Of a stretch of DNA of 37,141 nt, positions 15,596 through 23,719 are shown one piece after another. This DNA is from Eubacterium sp. (GTDB taxonomy: Bacteria > Bacillota > Clostridia > Oscillospirales > Ruminococcaceae). Positions within the stretch are counted from its first letter, which is position 1. The number at the start of each line of letters is the position of its first letter. The DNA lies in assembly GCA_031271685.1 (NCBI GenBank), contig JAISVH010000055.1, positions 1-37,141 of the forward strand, given 5' to 3'. The notes below the pieces were generated by a model. It did not search any database and was not told where the DNA came from. It saw only the letters and a list, made by a program, of their open reading frames with translations. The position numbers and the translations under genes were made by a program.

Positions 15596-16774
15596 TTAAG
15601 TATCGCCCTCAAAACATGCCCTCATACGCTGAGCAAAAAACATATACTCCATCTCAGGATAATAGCCTTTGATAAGTTGGTTTAATTCGCTTATATCTTC
15701 GGTTTTAGAGTTGGTAGTCCATCCGCGTGCCGCAGAGTTATAATCTAAGCTAATACCTCCTCTTAAATAAAGAGGGTCGGTATTACTTTGCCTTTTAACG
15801 GAAAGAACCGGACGATTTCCCGTTGGCGGAGCATTTAAATGAATAAAATTTGAAATCTCCCCCGAATTTCCAAATGAAAAATATCCGTTATCCTGAAGAC
15901 CTTTTCCTAAATCCAATAGCGACGGAAGATTTGCCGCGGCATTGACTAACTCCTGCTGTATCTGGTAGATGAAACGGCTTGCCTTTGAATTTTCACCGGT
16001 AGCTAACGACTCTCCCGCAAAAACTGCAGCAACGCAGATAAGGGAGGTCAGCAACCCTTGAACCCCGTGGTTGCCGGCATAAGGTATCCCGCCGATTATC
16101 TGCCGCATTACTCCGGATTTAACGGCTTTAGGCTTTGATATTAGAGTGGATTCATGCGACACCCAAATACAGTACAAGCCGGCCATAGCTGAAAACAACA
16201 GGTAATACCCAAAACTGAAAACTGCGGTTTCAGATATAAATGCAGGTATCAGCAACAAGATAGAAGTTATCAGGATCGTTCCGATAAATTTTACCCGGCT
16301 GCTTAAGGCATAGATAAAACAAACAATCAAAAAAAGACAAAACGCCCCTGCTATAACATAGTCCGCTCTTATCTGTGACTGCTTTAAAGTGGCGAATTGC
16401 GAAGTATAAAGCAACCTGCTGTCTAACCTATAAGTGAAAAAATTATAAAAATGACCGACATATAAAAGCAGCTTATCTTTGTCTAAAAAAGCTGAGCATA
16501 ACACAGCTAATACAGGAATAGCAAAGCGAAGTTTAAGAAAAATAAAAAAAACAAATAATCCGGCGGTGCATAAAGTGCAAAACAAGGCTAATTGATATTC
16601 ATCAACCGGAATGCGATAGGTCGTGGCAAAAATTAAACAAGTTCCGAAAGCGGCAAGACAAAGCAAAGCCGCCCTAATTGCCGCTTGAAAAAACGGATTA
16701 GGAGCTTGCCCTGAATTTTTTATTTCGATCGTGGGTATTCCCTGTTTTAAATCTTTTTTTATATTTGATTTCAT
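15596..16774 (-). CDS. N-terminal membrane part of the split TgpA-like protein
   Basis: 392 residues. A short cytoplasmic start is followed by about six to eight hydrophobic helices (residues 28-250), then an extracytoplasmic region (KRQSNTDPLYLRGGISLDY, RGWTTN) that normally leads into the transglutaminase domain. The frame ends at the TAA at 15596-15598. The start overlaps the DUF58 stop (ATGA), so translation is coupled. On its own this fragment would be a membrane protein without catalytic function. Confidence 0.75.
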   Translation of the reverse strand: MKSNIKKDLKQGIPTIEIKNSGQAPNPFFQAAIRAALLCLAAFGTCLIFATTYRIPVDEYQLALFCTLCTAGLFVFFIFLKLRFAIPVLAVLCSAFLDKDKLLLYVGHFYNFFTYRLDSRLLYTSQFATLKQSQIRADYVIAGAFCLFLIVCFIYALSSRVKFIGTILITSILLLIPAFISETAVFSFGYYLLFSAMAGLYCIWVSHESTLISKPKAVKSGVMRQIIGGIPYAGNHGVQGLLTSLICVAAVFAGESLATGENSKASRFIYQIQQELVNAAANLPSLLDLGKGLQDNGYFSFGNSGEISNFIHLNAPPTGNRPVLSVKRQSNTDPLYLRGGISLDYNSAARGWTTNSKTEDISELNQLIKGYYPEMEYMFFAQRMRACFEGDT

Positions 16775-17994
16775 ATATCCAAGGAAGCCCCCAAAAATAT
16801 TTCATGCCCGTCAAGATCTATTATCCTCATTCTCGCTCCAGTTTTTGTGCGCATATATTCATAAAGCGAGTCGTCGGTTTGAAAGCCGCCTAAGGTTATC
16901 ACGGTAACGTTTTTACGCGAAATAAACCCTATATGCCTATACATTTCGATAAAGTCCTCGTTTAGCTTAGGCAAGATGAAATAAATAGATTTTTCCCCGA
17001 CAGAAGCGGCCCCTAATCCGGCTTCTTTTTTAAATAAAAAGACAAGATCTGAAAAGGTTCCCGGGCAGCTCTCCGCCGGAAGCAGAGAAAGACTATATAA
17101 AAGACGTGAGTAATGCTCTGTTGAGCTTACTTCAAAGCTTTCGCACATTTTAGTGCGGCTATCACACCAAAAATTTTCGGATCTATTGTTTTCAGTAACG
17201 ATTCGCTTATTTATCGCAAGCATAGTTTCGATGACCGCGTCGGTAACCTCCATGGCAGCCTTTTCGTCTTTAAAATCATAGCTGAAATCAGCGAAAATCA
17301 CCGTGCTATGGTTAAGAGGCTGCTCCAACTCTTTTGAAATAAGCTCGTCTTGTTTTGCCGACAGCTTCCAATGAATTTGCTTTAGAGTGTCTCCGCTGCG
17401 GTATTCGCGAAGCGATGAAAAAACCGCATTATTAAAACTGCCGGAAGCCTTGGACGTGCTGTTGGAGTCGTCTTCATTTAACTCTCCAGAAGTTAAAAAT
17501 CCGCTCTCGCGCGGAATTACCACAATATCAAAAATCTTGTTAACCCGTCGTTTGATTCTGAAAAGACCCAGCAAATCCTGTATGTCAAAATAGGTACAGC
17601 CTATCATATACTGTCCCCTATAGGGCAATACGAACGGAAGGGAAAAACTAACGCTGCCGCATGCCGGAGATGATAAAATCAAGGCTCCTTCATTGATGTT
17701 CAGTCCAGATTTTATTTGAAATCTGCCGTGTAACTTTATAGCGGGCGGAGAAATCAAAAACCTATTGGTCACCTTAAAGCTGAGTTTACCCGGCTCACGC
17801 TTGCGAAGCACCGTTTCTCCGCATTTGACCTCTACTTTAATAGAAACACAGTGAATAATCAAAATCAAAAAGCTTAGAGCCGGCAAAACTGTCATTGTAA
17901 TAAACAAAATTAGAGTTAGCCCGCCCTGATAGGCAAAGACAAATATTCCCACTATAAAGTATAAAGTCAAATAAAATATTCTGTATTCACGCAT
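16771..17994 (-). CDS. DUF58 domain protein (second copy)
   Basis: 407 residues: two N-terminal hydrophobic helices (about 6-45), a beta-rich region, and the DUF58 block FSSLREYRSGDTLKQIHWKL near residue 195-215. The block SFSLPFVLPYRGQYMIG and the segment FDIQDLLGLF correspond to the SDFFGL part of the first copy. It starts one base after the MoxR stop and overlaps the tgpA-like start by 4 bases, forming a tight MoxR-DUF58-TgpA set. It is clearly homologous to, but well diverged from, 663-1793. Confidence 0.88.
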   Translation of the reverse strand: MREYRIFYLTLYFIVGIFVFAYQGGLTLILFITMTVLPALSFLILIIHCVSIKVEVKCGETVLRKREPGKLSFKVTNRFLISPPAIKLHGRFQIKSGLNINEGALILSSPACGSVSFSLPFVLPYRGQYMIGCTYFDIQDLLGLFRIKRRVNKIFDIVVIPRESGFLTSGELNEDDSNSTSKASGSFNNAVFSSLREYRSGDTLKQIHWKLSAKQDELISKELEQPLNHSTVIFADFSYDFKDEKAAMEVTDAVIETMLAINKRIVTENNRSENFWCDSRTKMCESFEVSSTEHYSRLLYSLSLLPAESCPGTFSDLVFLFKKEAGLGAASVGEKSIYFILPKLNEDFIEMYRHIGFISRKNVTVITLGGFQTDDSLYEYMRTKTGARMRIIDLDGHEIFLGASLDI

Positions 17995-17995
17995 G

Positions 17996-18955
17996 TTATT
18001 TCTTTCTGTGTGGGGGACTTATAGAATTGAGTATACCTCTCAGGATGTCACTCGGCGAATTGCGCTTTACCTTCGCGTCCTGAGTCAGCTGTATCCTATG
18101 TCCTAATACCGGGAGCAGCATAGAAGCTACATCTTCAGGGGTGACATACAGCCTGCCATCTAAAAAAGCGTTTGCCTGAGCGGCCCGCATAAGCATAAGG
18201 CTAGAGCGCGGGCTTCCCCCTAGCTCAATAAGGGGGTGATCCCTTGTCACGCTAACTAGCTCTACGATGTATTTATAAATAACATCTTCTATATTTATAT
18301 CTCTTACAAGCCTTATAATGTTTTGAATATCCTGTTGGTTGCAAACCGGTTGCACACTATCTATTGGATTTTCGTTCTGTCTGCTGCTGATTATCTCCAT
18401 CTCCTCGCGAAGCGTAGGATAACCTATCGAGATTTTTATAAGAAAACGATCCAACTGTGCTTCCGGCAATGGAAAAGTCCCCACAAACCCGGTTTCATTT
18501 TGAGTGGCTATTACCATAAACGGGTCAGGTAATTGATAGGTTTTATTGTCCACCGAAACTCGCCGCTCCTCCATGGCCTCCAATAGGGCGGACTGGGTTT
18601 TTGGCGACGTTCGATTGATCTCGTCAGCAAGAAGTATATTGCACATAACAAAACCATGCTTATATTCAAATTCGCTTTTTTCTTTATTATAAATCGTAAA
18701 TCCGGTAATATCAGACGCCATTACGTCCGGAGTGAATTGCGCGCGCTTCCAAACTAAACCCGTTGCTTTTCCAAGCGCGGTAGCAAGAGTGGTTTTTCCA
18801 ACGCCGGGCACGTCTTCGATAAGCACATGTCCGCCTGCCAACAACGCCAGAACCATCATGGTTACAGCGGTTCTTTTTCCTACTATTACCTTCTCGACTT
18901 CATCAGATATCGCTTTTGTCTTTTTATACAGTCCGTTTATAGTTTTATTTTCCAT
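17996..18955 (-). CDS. MoxR-family AAA+ ATPase (copy 2)
   Basis: 319 residues. Walker A is EDVPGVGKTTLATALG near residue 42, Walker B ILLADEINRTSPKTQSALLE near 107, sensor 1 MVIATQNETG, and PLPEAQLDRFLIKISIGYP follows. It heads the MoxR-DUF58-TgpA set and would act on the DUF58 partner. The start is ATG at 18955; the nearest purine-rich box (AAAGGGA) is about 14 bases upstream, rather far, so the start is less certain than the family call. A candidate promoter overlaps the repeat edge at 19011-19016. Confidence 0.93.
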   Translation of the reverse strand: MENKTINGLYKKTKAISDEVEKVIVGKRTAVTMMVLALLAGGHVLIEDVPGVGKTTLATALGKATGLVWKRAQFTPDVMASDITGFTIYNKEKSEFEYKHGFVMCNILLADEINRTSPKTQSALLEAMEERRVSVDNKTYQLPDPFMVIATQNETGFVGTFPLPEAQLDRFLIKISIGYPTLREEMEIISSRQNENPIDSVQPVCNQQDIQNIIRLVRDINIEDVIYKYIVELVSVTRDHPLIELGGSPRSSLMLMRAAQANAFLDGRLYVTPEDVASMLLPVLGHRIQLTQDAKVKRNSPSDILRGILNSISPPHRKK

Positions 18956-18986
18956 ATGGTTCTTATGATCCCTTTAACAGATTTGA

Positions 18987-19016
18987 TGTATAAGCGGTTT
19001 TACAGAAATTATCCAA
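18987..19016 (-). promoter_or_regulatory. candidate promoter of the MoxR-DUF58-TgpA set
   Basis: Minus strand TTGGAT (19011-19016), 18-base spacer and TATACA (18987-18992). The -35 overlaps the outer edge of repeat copy C. Confidence 0.45.
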
Positions 19017-19092
19017 ACATCTGTGATGGAGACGCTTCCAGTGTTTTAACAAGCGTCAGCGGAGGGGGGAATATGCGGTTATAATTTGCTAT
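19014..19092 (+). repeat. dispersed repeat copy C (modules 1 and 2 plus AATTTGCTAT end)
   Basis: AAACATCTGTGATGGAGACG, then AGTGTTTTAACAAGCGTCAG and CGGTTATAATTTGCTAT, ending 5 bases before the dprA stop codon (19098-19100). The module-1 hairpin is weakened by base changes. Confidence 0.75.
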
Positions 19093-19097
19093 GCTCT

Positions 19098-20231
19098 TTA
19101 AATCAGATTAACTGTGCATCCCGCGTTTTTGATTATCCCGTCTATTTCTAATTCAAGTATTGCCTCATTTAAAGCATCTGTTTTTAATCCGCTGTTTTCA
19201 ATTAAAAAATCTGCTGTCCGCGCTCCGTTTTTTAAAAGATTATAAACGATCTTTTGATTTTCCGTGAGATTCGCCTTAATATCAAATCTCTCGCTATACG
19301 TGTCATGCGCGGGTCTTTCCGACTCACGACGGGTCGATTTAAATCCGGTCAAAGCCGCCGGCTTTTCTTTCATATAATAGTTGTTTAAAATATCCTTATA
19401 TCCAAAAACCGGTATCGCACCATCGCGAAGATAAGGGATAACGCCGGAATATCTTTTGTCAAATATGTTGGCGGGCGGTATGCAAAATAAATCTCTATCT
19501 TGATCAATAGCGTGATTAGCGGTGAGCATACAACCGCTTTGCTCATCCGCCTCAATTATCAGAACTCCGTTAGATAAGCCGGACAAAATCCTATTCCTTT
19601 TTTGAAAATACCAGCCTTCGGCTCTAGCGCCGGGTAACTGTTCAGTTATTAGAACTCCGCCGCGCTTAACAATCTCTTCACGAAAGGCTTTGCTTTTTGA
19701 AGGATAATCCACATCGAAACCGCATGCCAATATCCCGGCAGTGTGTCCTCCGTTTTCGAGCGCACTTGTATGCGCCGCCTTATCTAGGCCCACCGCCATG
19801 CCGCTTATCACCAATATCCCGCTGCGAGACAGCCCGGCGCAAATATCTTCGACGACTTTGTAGCTATACTCGCTTGGTTCTCTTGTACCTATTACCGCTA
19901 TGCAAAGTTTTTCGGAAAGGCTTTTTATATCTCCCCTAACAAATATACAAAGAGGCGGGTTGTAAATATTTTTAAGCTGTCCGGGGTAACTTTCATCGTC
20001 AAAAGTAACGATCCTATACCCGTATTCTTCGGTTCTTTTAATTATCTCTTCGGATTTTTCAAGGGTCGCGGATTTATAGGCTTTCTTTTCGCCGTCCTTT
20101 AAGAAATGCAGGTTGCTGCCCATAACTCCGTTATAGGCGTTATGGGCTGAACCGAAATGCCTTAACAACTTTATGCTGCGCGGATTGGCTACCCCCATAA
20201 ACTGGAGTATCCACAGGTAATACTTAAGCAT
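19098..20231 (-). CDS. dprA: DNA-processing protein DprA
   Basis: Loads RecA on incoming single-stranded DNA during transformation; it is also widespread in bacteria not known to be competent. 377 residues: an N-terminal helical region, the Rossmann-like core (IAVIGTREPSEYSY, ISGMAVGLDKAAHTSALENG, GILACGFDVDYP, FQKRNRILSGLSNGVLIIEA) and a C-terminal winged-helix tail (ENQKIVYNLLKNG). AAAGGA precedes the ATG, which follows the synthetase stop directly (TAAATG). No other competence gene is in the window. Confidence 0.94.
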   Translation of the reverse strand: MLKYYLWILQFMGVANPRSIKLLRHFGSAHNAYNGVMGSNLHFLKDGEKKAYKSATLEKSEEIIKRTEEYGYRIVTFDDESYPGQLKNIYNPPLCIFVRGDIKSLSEKLCIAVIGTREPSEYSYKVVEDICAGLSRSGILVISGMAVGLDKAAHTSALENGGHTAGILACGFDVDYPSKSKAFREEIVKRGGVLITEQLPGARAEGWYFQKRNRILSGLSNGVLIIEADEQSGCMLTANHAIDQDRDLFCIPPANIFDKRYSGVIPYLRDGAIPVFGYKDILNNYYMKEKPAALTGFKSTRRESERPAHDTYSERFDIKANLTENQKIVYNLLKNGARTADFLIENSGLKTDALNEAILELEIDGIIKNAGCTVNLI

Positions 20232-21896
20232 TTACGATTTTCCTTTACCCCTTATGTCAATACGTCTTATTTTCCCGCTTATGGTTTTGGGCAGCTCGTT
20301 GACAAACTCAATAAAACGTGGTTTCTTATATGGAGCTGTATTGGCCGCGACATGCTCTTCAAGCTCTTTTTTCAACTCCTCGCTTGCTTCATAACCCTTT
20401 GCCAAAACAACGGTTGCCTTGACTACCTGTCCTCGGGTCGGATCCGGCTCTCCGGTCACGGCGCATTCCAAAACGGAAGGATGTGTAATAAGCACGCTCT
20501 CCACCTCAAACGGACCAATACGATAGCCCGAAGATTTTATTATATCGTCGTTTCTCCCGACATACCAATAATAACCGTCTTCATCGGCCCATGCGGTGTC
20601 TCCTGTATGATAAATCCCGTTTTTCCAAATATTCTCTGTCATTTCAGAATTCATGTAATATCCGTCAAACAGGCCATCGTCACCGTATTGAGCTTTTACA
20701 ACTATCTCACCTGTTTCTCCGACTGGGACGCTAATGCCGTTTTCATCAACAATATCAATTTTATACATAGGGGTAGGCTTTCCCATTGAACCAGGTTTGG
20801 GATTCATTCCGGGAAAGTTGGCGGTAAGCAAAGTCACTTCGGTTTGTCCGAAACCCTCCATTAATTTTATTCCGGTCTGCTTTAACCACTGCTCATAAAC
20901 CTCGGGGTTAAGAGCCTCGCCGGCAATAGTGCAATATTTTAAATGATATAGATCGTATCCGTTTAGTCCTTCTTTGATAAAAAACCTGAACAGAGTCGGC
21001 GGCGCGCAAAAACTGCTCACCTTATATTTTTCTATTATCTTAAGCATTTCTGACGGCACAAAACGGTCGTAATCATAAACGAACACGGTAGCGCCTAATA
21101 TCATCTGTCCATAAAGCTTACCCCAGGCCGCCTTTGCCCAACCGGTATCGGCAACAGTGAGATGTATGCTTTCAGGATTTATATTATGCCAAGTAGCGGT
21201 TTGAACATGCCAAAGAGCGTAACGATAGCTGTGAGACACCATTTTTGGATATCCGGTAGTGCCGGAGGTGAAATACAAAAGCATCATATCGCGGTCAGAG
21301 GTTTGAATACGGTCAAGAAAATAAGGTTGACTTTCTATTTCCGCGTCAAAATCTACCCAACCTTCTTTTCTGACATCGCCGCGGTTTGCCACAAAACGGT
21401 TTTTTAATACTCCGCCCATTTCTTTATTTGCCGCATCTACGTTTTCAAGGATTTCAGGATTCACTCCAGTTGCTACTATCCCCGTCACCCCCGCATTTTC
21501 AAAACGATAAATATAATCCTTAGCAGTGAGCATATGCGTCGCCGGAATGGCAACCGCACCAATTTTTGCGAGACCCAATACCGCAAACCAGTATTGATAA
21601 TTTCTTTTTAAAACAAGCATAATCTTGTCGCCTTTTTTTATGCCGCTTTTCAGGAAAAGATTTGCGGTTCTTCCAGAATATTCAGACAAATCAGAAAAAG
21701 TAAAAACGCGCTCGTTTCCGTTAACATCTGTCCAAATCAAAGCTCTCCTGTCCGGTTCAAGCTCAGCGTATTTATCAATAATGTCATAACTAAAATTAAA
21801 ATTTTCGGGACAGCTGAAAGAAATAGAATTTATCACCCCTTCTCCGTCATGTCCAATATCCACATATTTTTTATAATAATCAGCCACTCTTCCCAT
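20232..21896 (-). CDS. AMP-forming acyl-CoA synthetase (medium-chain/acetyl-CoA synthetase-like)
   Basis: Activates a carboxylic acid via an acyl-adenylate and transfers it to CoA. 554 residues. Core motifs: YFTSGTTGYPKMVSHS (A3 P-loop), VADTGWAKAAWGKLYG, EGFGQTEVTLL (A5), YHTGDTAW (A7), YVGRNDDIIKSSGYRI (A8) and PKTISGKIRR with the catalytic A10 lysine. The overall layout resembles MACS-type enzymes; substrate chain length cannot be read from the sequence. AGGAGAGAG precedes the ATG. It follows an XRE-cupin regulator by 11 bases, a pairing seen in other Clostridia, suggesting that the regulator controls or senses fatty-acid metabolism. Confidence 0.93.
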   Translation of the reverse strand: MGRVADYYKKYVDIGHDGEGVINSISFSCPENFNFSYDIIDKYAELEPDRRALIWTDVNGNERVFTFSDLSEYSGRTANLFLKSGIKKGDKIMLVLKRNYQYWFAVLGLAKIGAVAIPATHMLTAKDYIYRFENAGVTGIVATGVNPEILENVDAANKEMGGVLKNRFVANRGDVRKEGWVDFDAEIESQPYFLDRIQTSDRDMMLLYFTSGTTGYPKMVSHSYRYALWHVQTATWHNINPESIHLTVADTGWAKAAWGKLYGQMILGATVFVYDYDRFVPSEMLKIIEKYKVSSFCAPPTLFRFFIKEGLNGYDLYHLKYCTIAGEALNPEVYEQWLKQTGIKLMEGFGQTEVTLLTANFPGMNPKPGSMGKPTPMYKIDIVDENGISVPVGETGEIVVKAQYGDDGLFDGYYMNSEMTENIWKNGIYHTGDTAWADEDGYYWYVGRNDDIIKSSGYRIGPFEVESVLITHPSVLECAVTGEPDPTRGQVVKATVVLAKGYEASEELKKELEEHVAANTAPYKKPRFIEFVNELPKTISGKIRRIDIRGKGKS

Positions 21897-21907
21897 TTTG
21901 CTCTCTC

Positions 21908-22477
21908 CTATATTAAAATTGCGAGAAACACGCAGTCTTCCCCGCCGGTCGCTATCATACCATGCGGGTTGCCGCTGTCATAATAAACGCAGTCGCCCGG
22001 CTCAAGTATTTCAGTGTGTGCGCCGTCTTTGCCAATCGAAAATTTTAGTTTTCCCGAAATTATATAGTCCATTTCCTGGCCGTCGTGCGCGGACAGATGA
22101 ACAGCTCTTGACTGCTCATCCTCAATATAAGGCGCGGTTACCACCAATGGCTCGATTTTTTTGTTTTTAAACAGGTAAGCTATGTGCTGATAAGAAAACC
22201 CCGAACGCCTTTCAATAGGCAGCCCTTGTCCATTTTTTATCACCGCAAATTTTTGCAGCTTAGGCTCGCTGCCGGTGAGCAGTTCGATTAGGTCAACCTT
22301 AAGAGCCGTAGCGCACTCGTTTAAAAATGAAAGCGAAAAATCCTGTTCTCCATTTTCTAGGCGGATATATTCATCAATCGGGGTTTTGGTTTTTTCTGCC
22401 ATCTGTTTCTCACTCATTTCAAGGAATTCGCGGGCAGATTTAAGCCTTAACGAAACTTCTTTGATATCATATGTCAT
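21908..22477 (-). CDS. XRE-type HTH regulator with C-terminal cupin domain
   Basis: 189 residues. Residues 8-66 form a helix-turn-helix (LRLKSAREFLEMSEKQMAEK, IDEYIRLENGEQ). Residues 110-189 form a small beta-barrel cupin with HLSAHDGQEMDYIISGKLKF, LEPGDCVYYDSGNPHGM. Such proteins bind DNA and sense a small ligand through the cupin. AAAGGAATCC precedes the ATG. The close linkage with the downstream acyl-CoA synthetase suggests an acyl or CoA-related effector, which is inference. Confidence 0.9.
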   Translation of the reverse strand: MTYDIKEVSLRLKSAREFLEMSEKQMAEKTKTPIDEYIRLENGEQDFSLSFLNECATALKVDLIELLTGSEPKLQKFAVIKNGQGLPIERRSGFSYQHIAYLFKNKKIEPLVVTAPYIEDEQSRAVHLSAHDGQEMDYIISGKLKFSIGKDGAHTEILEPGDCVYYDSGNPHGMIATGGEDCVFLAILI

Positions 22478-22518
22478 TTTTGGATTCCTTTCTTATCTTA
22501 TTTAGCATTAAGACATGC

Positions 22519-22968
22519 CTATTTTTTTGCGCGTAAAGCATTTTTGGCTCGTTTGATTTCTGTCAATTGTCGGGTCAAAAGTTCTTCGGTTTCACCGAAC
22601 ATCTTGTCCACATGATCATTTGCGATATGGCGCAAGTCTTTTGACCGGTTCTGCGCGTCATTCATTATTTCCTGAGCCTTTTGCTGGGCTAGCCTTGTTA
22701 TCTCCTGCTGTGAAACAATAACGCCCGCTCTTTCTTCAGCTTTTTTGATTATTGCGTTCGCCTCGCCGGACGCGTCGTTTATAATCATTTTTCGATCACT
22801 CACCAATTTTTGAGCCTGCTTTATTTCACCGGGCAGACTAAGCCTTATTTCATCCACCAAATTGCGAAGATTGTCAACATTTACCAAACTTTTCCCGCCG
22901 GTTAAGGGCATCTGCACCGCTTTGTCAAGCTCATCGTCCATAAACTCTAATACTTCTTCTATGTTCAC
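22519..22968 (-). CDS. small coiled-coil protein, ATP synthase subunit B/DivIVA-like
   Basis: 149 residues, highly charged and almost entirely helical, with a long Ala/Glu/Lys/Gln-rich coiled coil from about residue 45 to 145 (GEANAIIKKAEERAGVIV, LAQQKAQEIMNDAQNRSKD). No membrane helix or enzymatic motif is present. Similar genes sit beside coaD in many Clostridia and are named ATPase by resemblance only; the function is unknown. The start is GTG at 22966-22968 with AAGGAAGG upstream. Repeat copy D lies only 25 bases before it. Confidence 0.75.
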   Translation of the reverse strand: MNIEEVLEFMDDELDKAVQMPLTGGKSLVNVDNLRNLVDEIRLSLPGEIKQAQKLVSDRKMIINDASGEANAIIKKAEERAGVIVSQQEITRLAQQKAQEIMNDAQNRSKDLRHIANDHVDKMFGETEELLTRQLTEIKRAKNALRAKK

Positions 22969-22993
22969 CCTTTTTGCCTTCCTTTCAAATATT

Positions 22994-23209
22994 CAAACAT
23001 CTGCGGCGGAGCCGCTTCCAGTGTTTTATAGTAAATTAACTTGAAAACAAGCAAAAACAATTTACGCAAAACCGCATGGTATTTTGCAGTAAATCCGCTT
23101 GTGCAAATTATCCTCGTTTAACTTTAAATTTATCAAATTTAAAGTTAAACGAGGATTGCGCTGCTTGCGAACAGCGCTCGCGACGCGCACGCTGCGGAAC
23201 CCATTTAAC
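22994..23209 (+). repeat. dispersed repeat copy D: module 1 joined to a TATAGTAAATT module
   Basis: Module 1 (AAACATCTGCGGCGGAGCCG, hairpin intact) runs straight into TATAGTAAATTAACTTG at 23027. At 23112-23154 there is a perfect palindrome with 20-base arms (CCTCGTTTAACTTTAAATTT and its complement) and an ATC loop. It ends CCCATTTAACT and abuts a TTAAGGCAACACC end at 23210. Confidence 0.85.
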
Positions 23210-23245
23210 TTAAGGCAACACCCGCACGACTCACGCTTAACGGCC
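23210..23245. repeat. solo end of the 180-bp TTAAGG element, overlapping the coaD 3' end
   Basis: TTAAGGCAACACC, then ACTCACGC and CGGCTTG-like sequence, matches the first ~35 bases of the elements at 3499 and 29793 and then stops. The coaD stop codon (23237-23239) and last codons lie within it. Confidence 0.6.
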
Positions 23246-23719
23246 TTGCAGTCTACTGTTTATGTCGTCCAAAATCACTTCCGGCACAAACGCACTTATA
23301 TCACCGCCGAACATAGCGATTTGCTTTACCATGCTTGAAGATAAAAAAGTGCTTGCCGCATCTGCGGCTAAAAATACCGTTTCGGCCTTGTAAAACATAT
23401 CTTTGTTTACTAATGCCATCTGAAACTCATACTCAAAATCAGACATAGCGCGAAGGCCCTTTACTATAACGTCAGCATTTTTTTCTTGAAAATAATCTAT
23501 TAGTAATCCCCCGAAAACATCCACCGAAACATTGGTGATTTTTTTCGTAACTCTCAGCAAAAAGTCCTTGCGCTCCTCAATCGAAAAGGACGCCGGCTTT
23601 AACGGATTTATCGAAATAAGCACCGTCACCTTGTCAAAAAGCGCCGCCGCTCGTTTTATTATATCAACGTGCCCAAAAGTAACTGGATCAAAGCTGCCCG
23701 GATATATCGCCGTCTTCAT
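23237..23719 (-). CDS. coaD: phosphopantetheine adenylyltransferase
   Basis: Adds AMP to 4'-phosphopantetheine in CoA synthesis. 160 residues, a normal length. The nucleotidyltransferase motif YPGSFDPVTFGHVDIIKRA is at the N-terminus, followed by GLRAMSDFEYEFQMALVN and FLSSSMVKQIAMFGGDIS at the C-terminal side (usual ISSTMVRE replaced by LSSSMVKQ). The start overlaps the rsmD end by 32 bases with AGGAG upstream. The final residues and stop fall inside a repeat end without shortening the protein appreciably. Confidence 0.96.
   Translation of the reverse strand: MKTAIYPGSFDPVTFGHVDIIKRAAALFDKVTVLISINPLKPASFSIEERKDFLLRVTKKITNVSVDVFGGLLIDYFQEKNADVIVKGLRAMSDFEYEFQMALVNKDMFYKAETVFLAADAASTFLSSSMVKQIAMFGGDISAFVPEVILDDINSRLQGR

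Larger units (their letters stand above)
14093..16774 (-). pseudogene. TgpA-like membrane transglutaminase gene interrupted by one in-frame UAA
   Basis: Read without the stop at 15596-15598, the whole span is one 893-residue frame with the standard TgpA layout: N-terminal membrane helices, extracytoplasmic segment, transglutaminase domain, one late membrane helix and a DUF4129-like tail. The residues just before the stop read ACFEGDT and those just after EKYVFTENVDL, with no frame change and no second stop. A CAA-to-TAA change is the simplest origin. Everything else about the gene is intact, so the mutation is recent, a sequencing error, or a stop that is read through. Confidence 0.75.
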
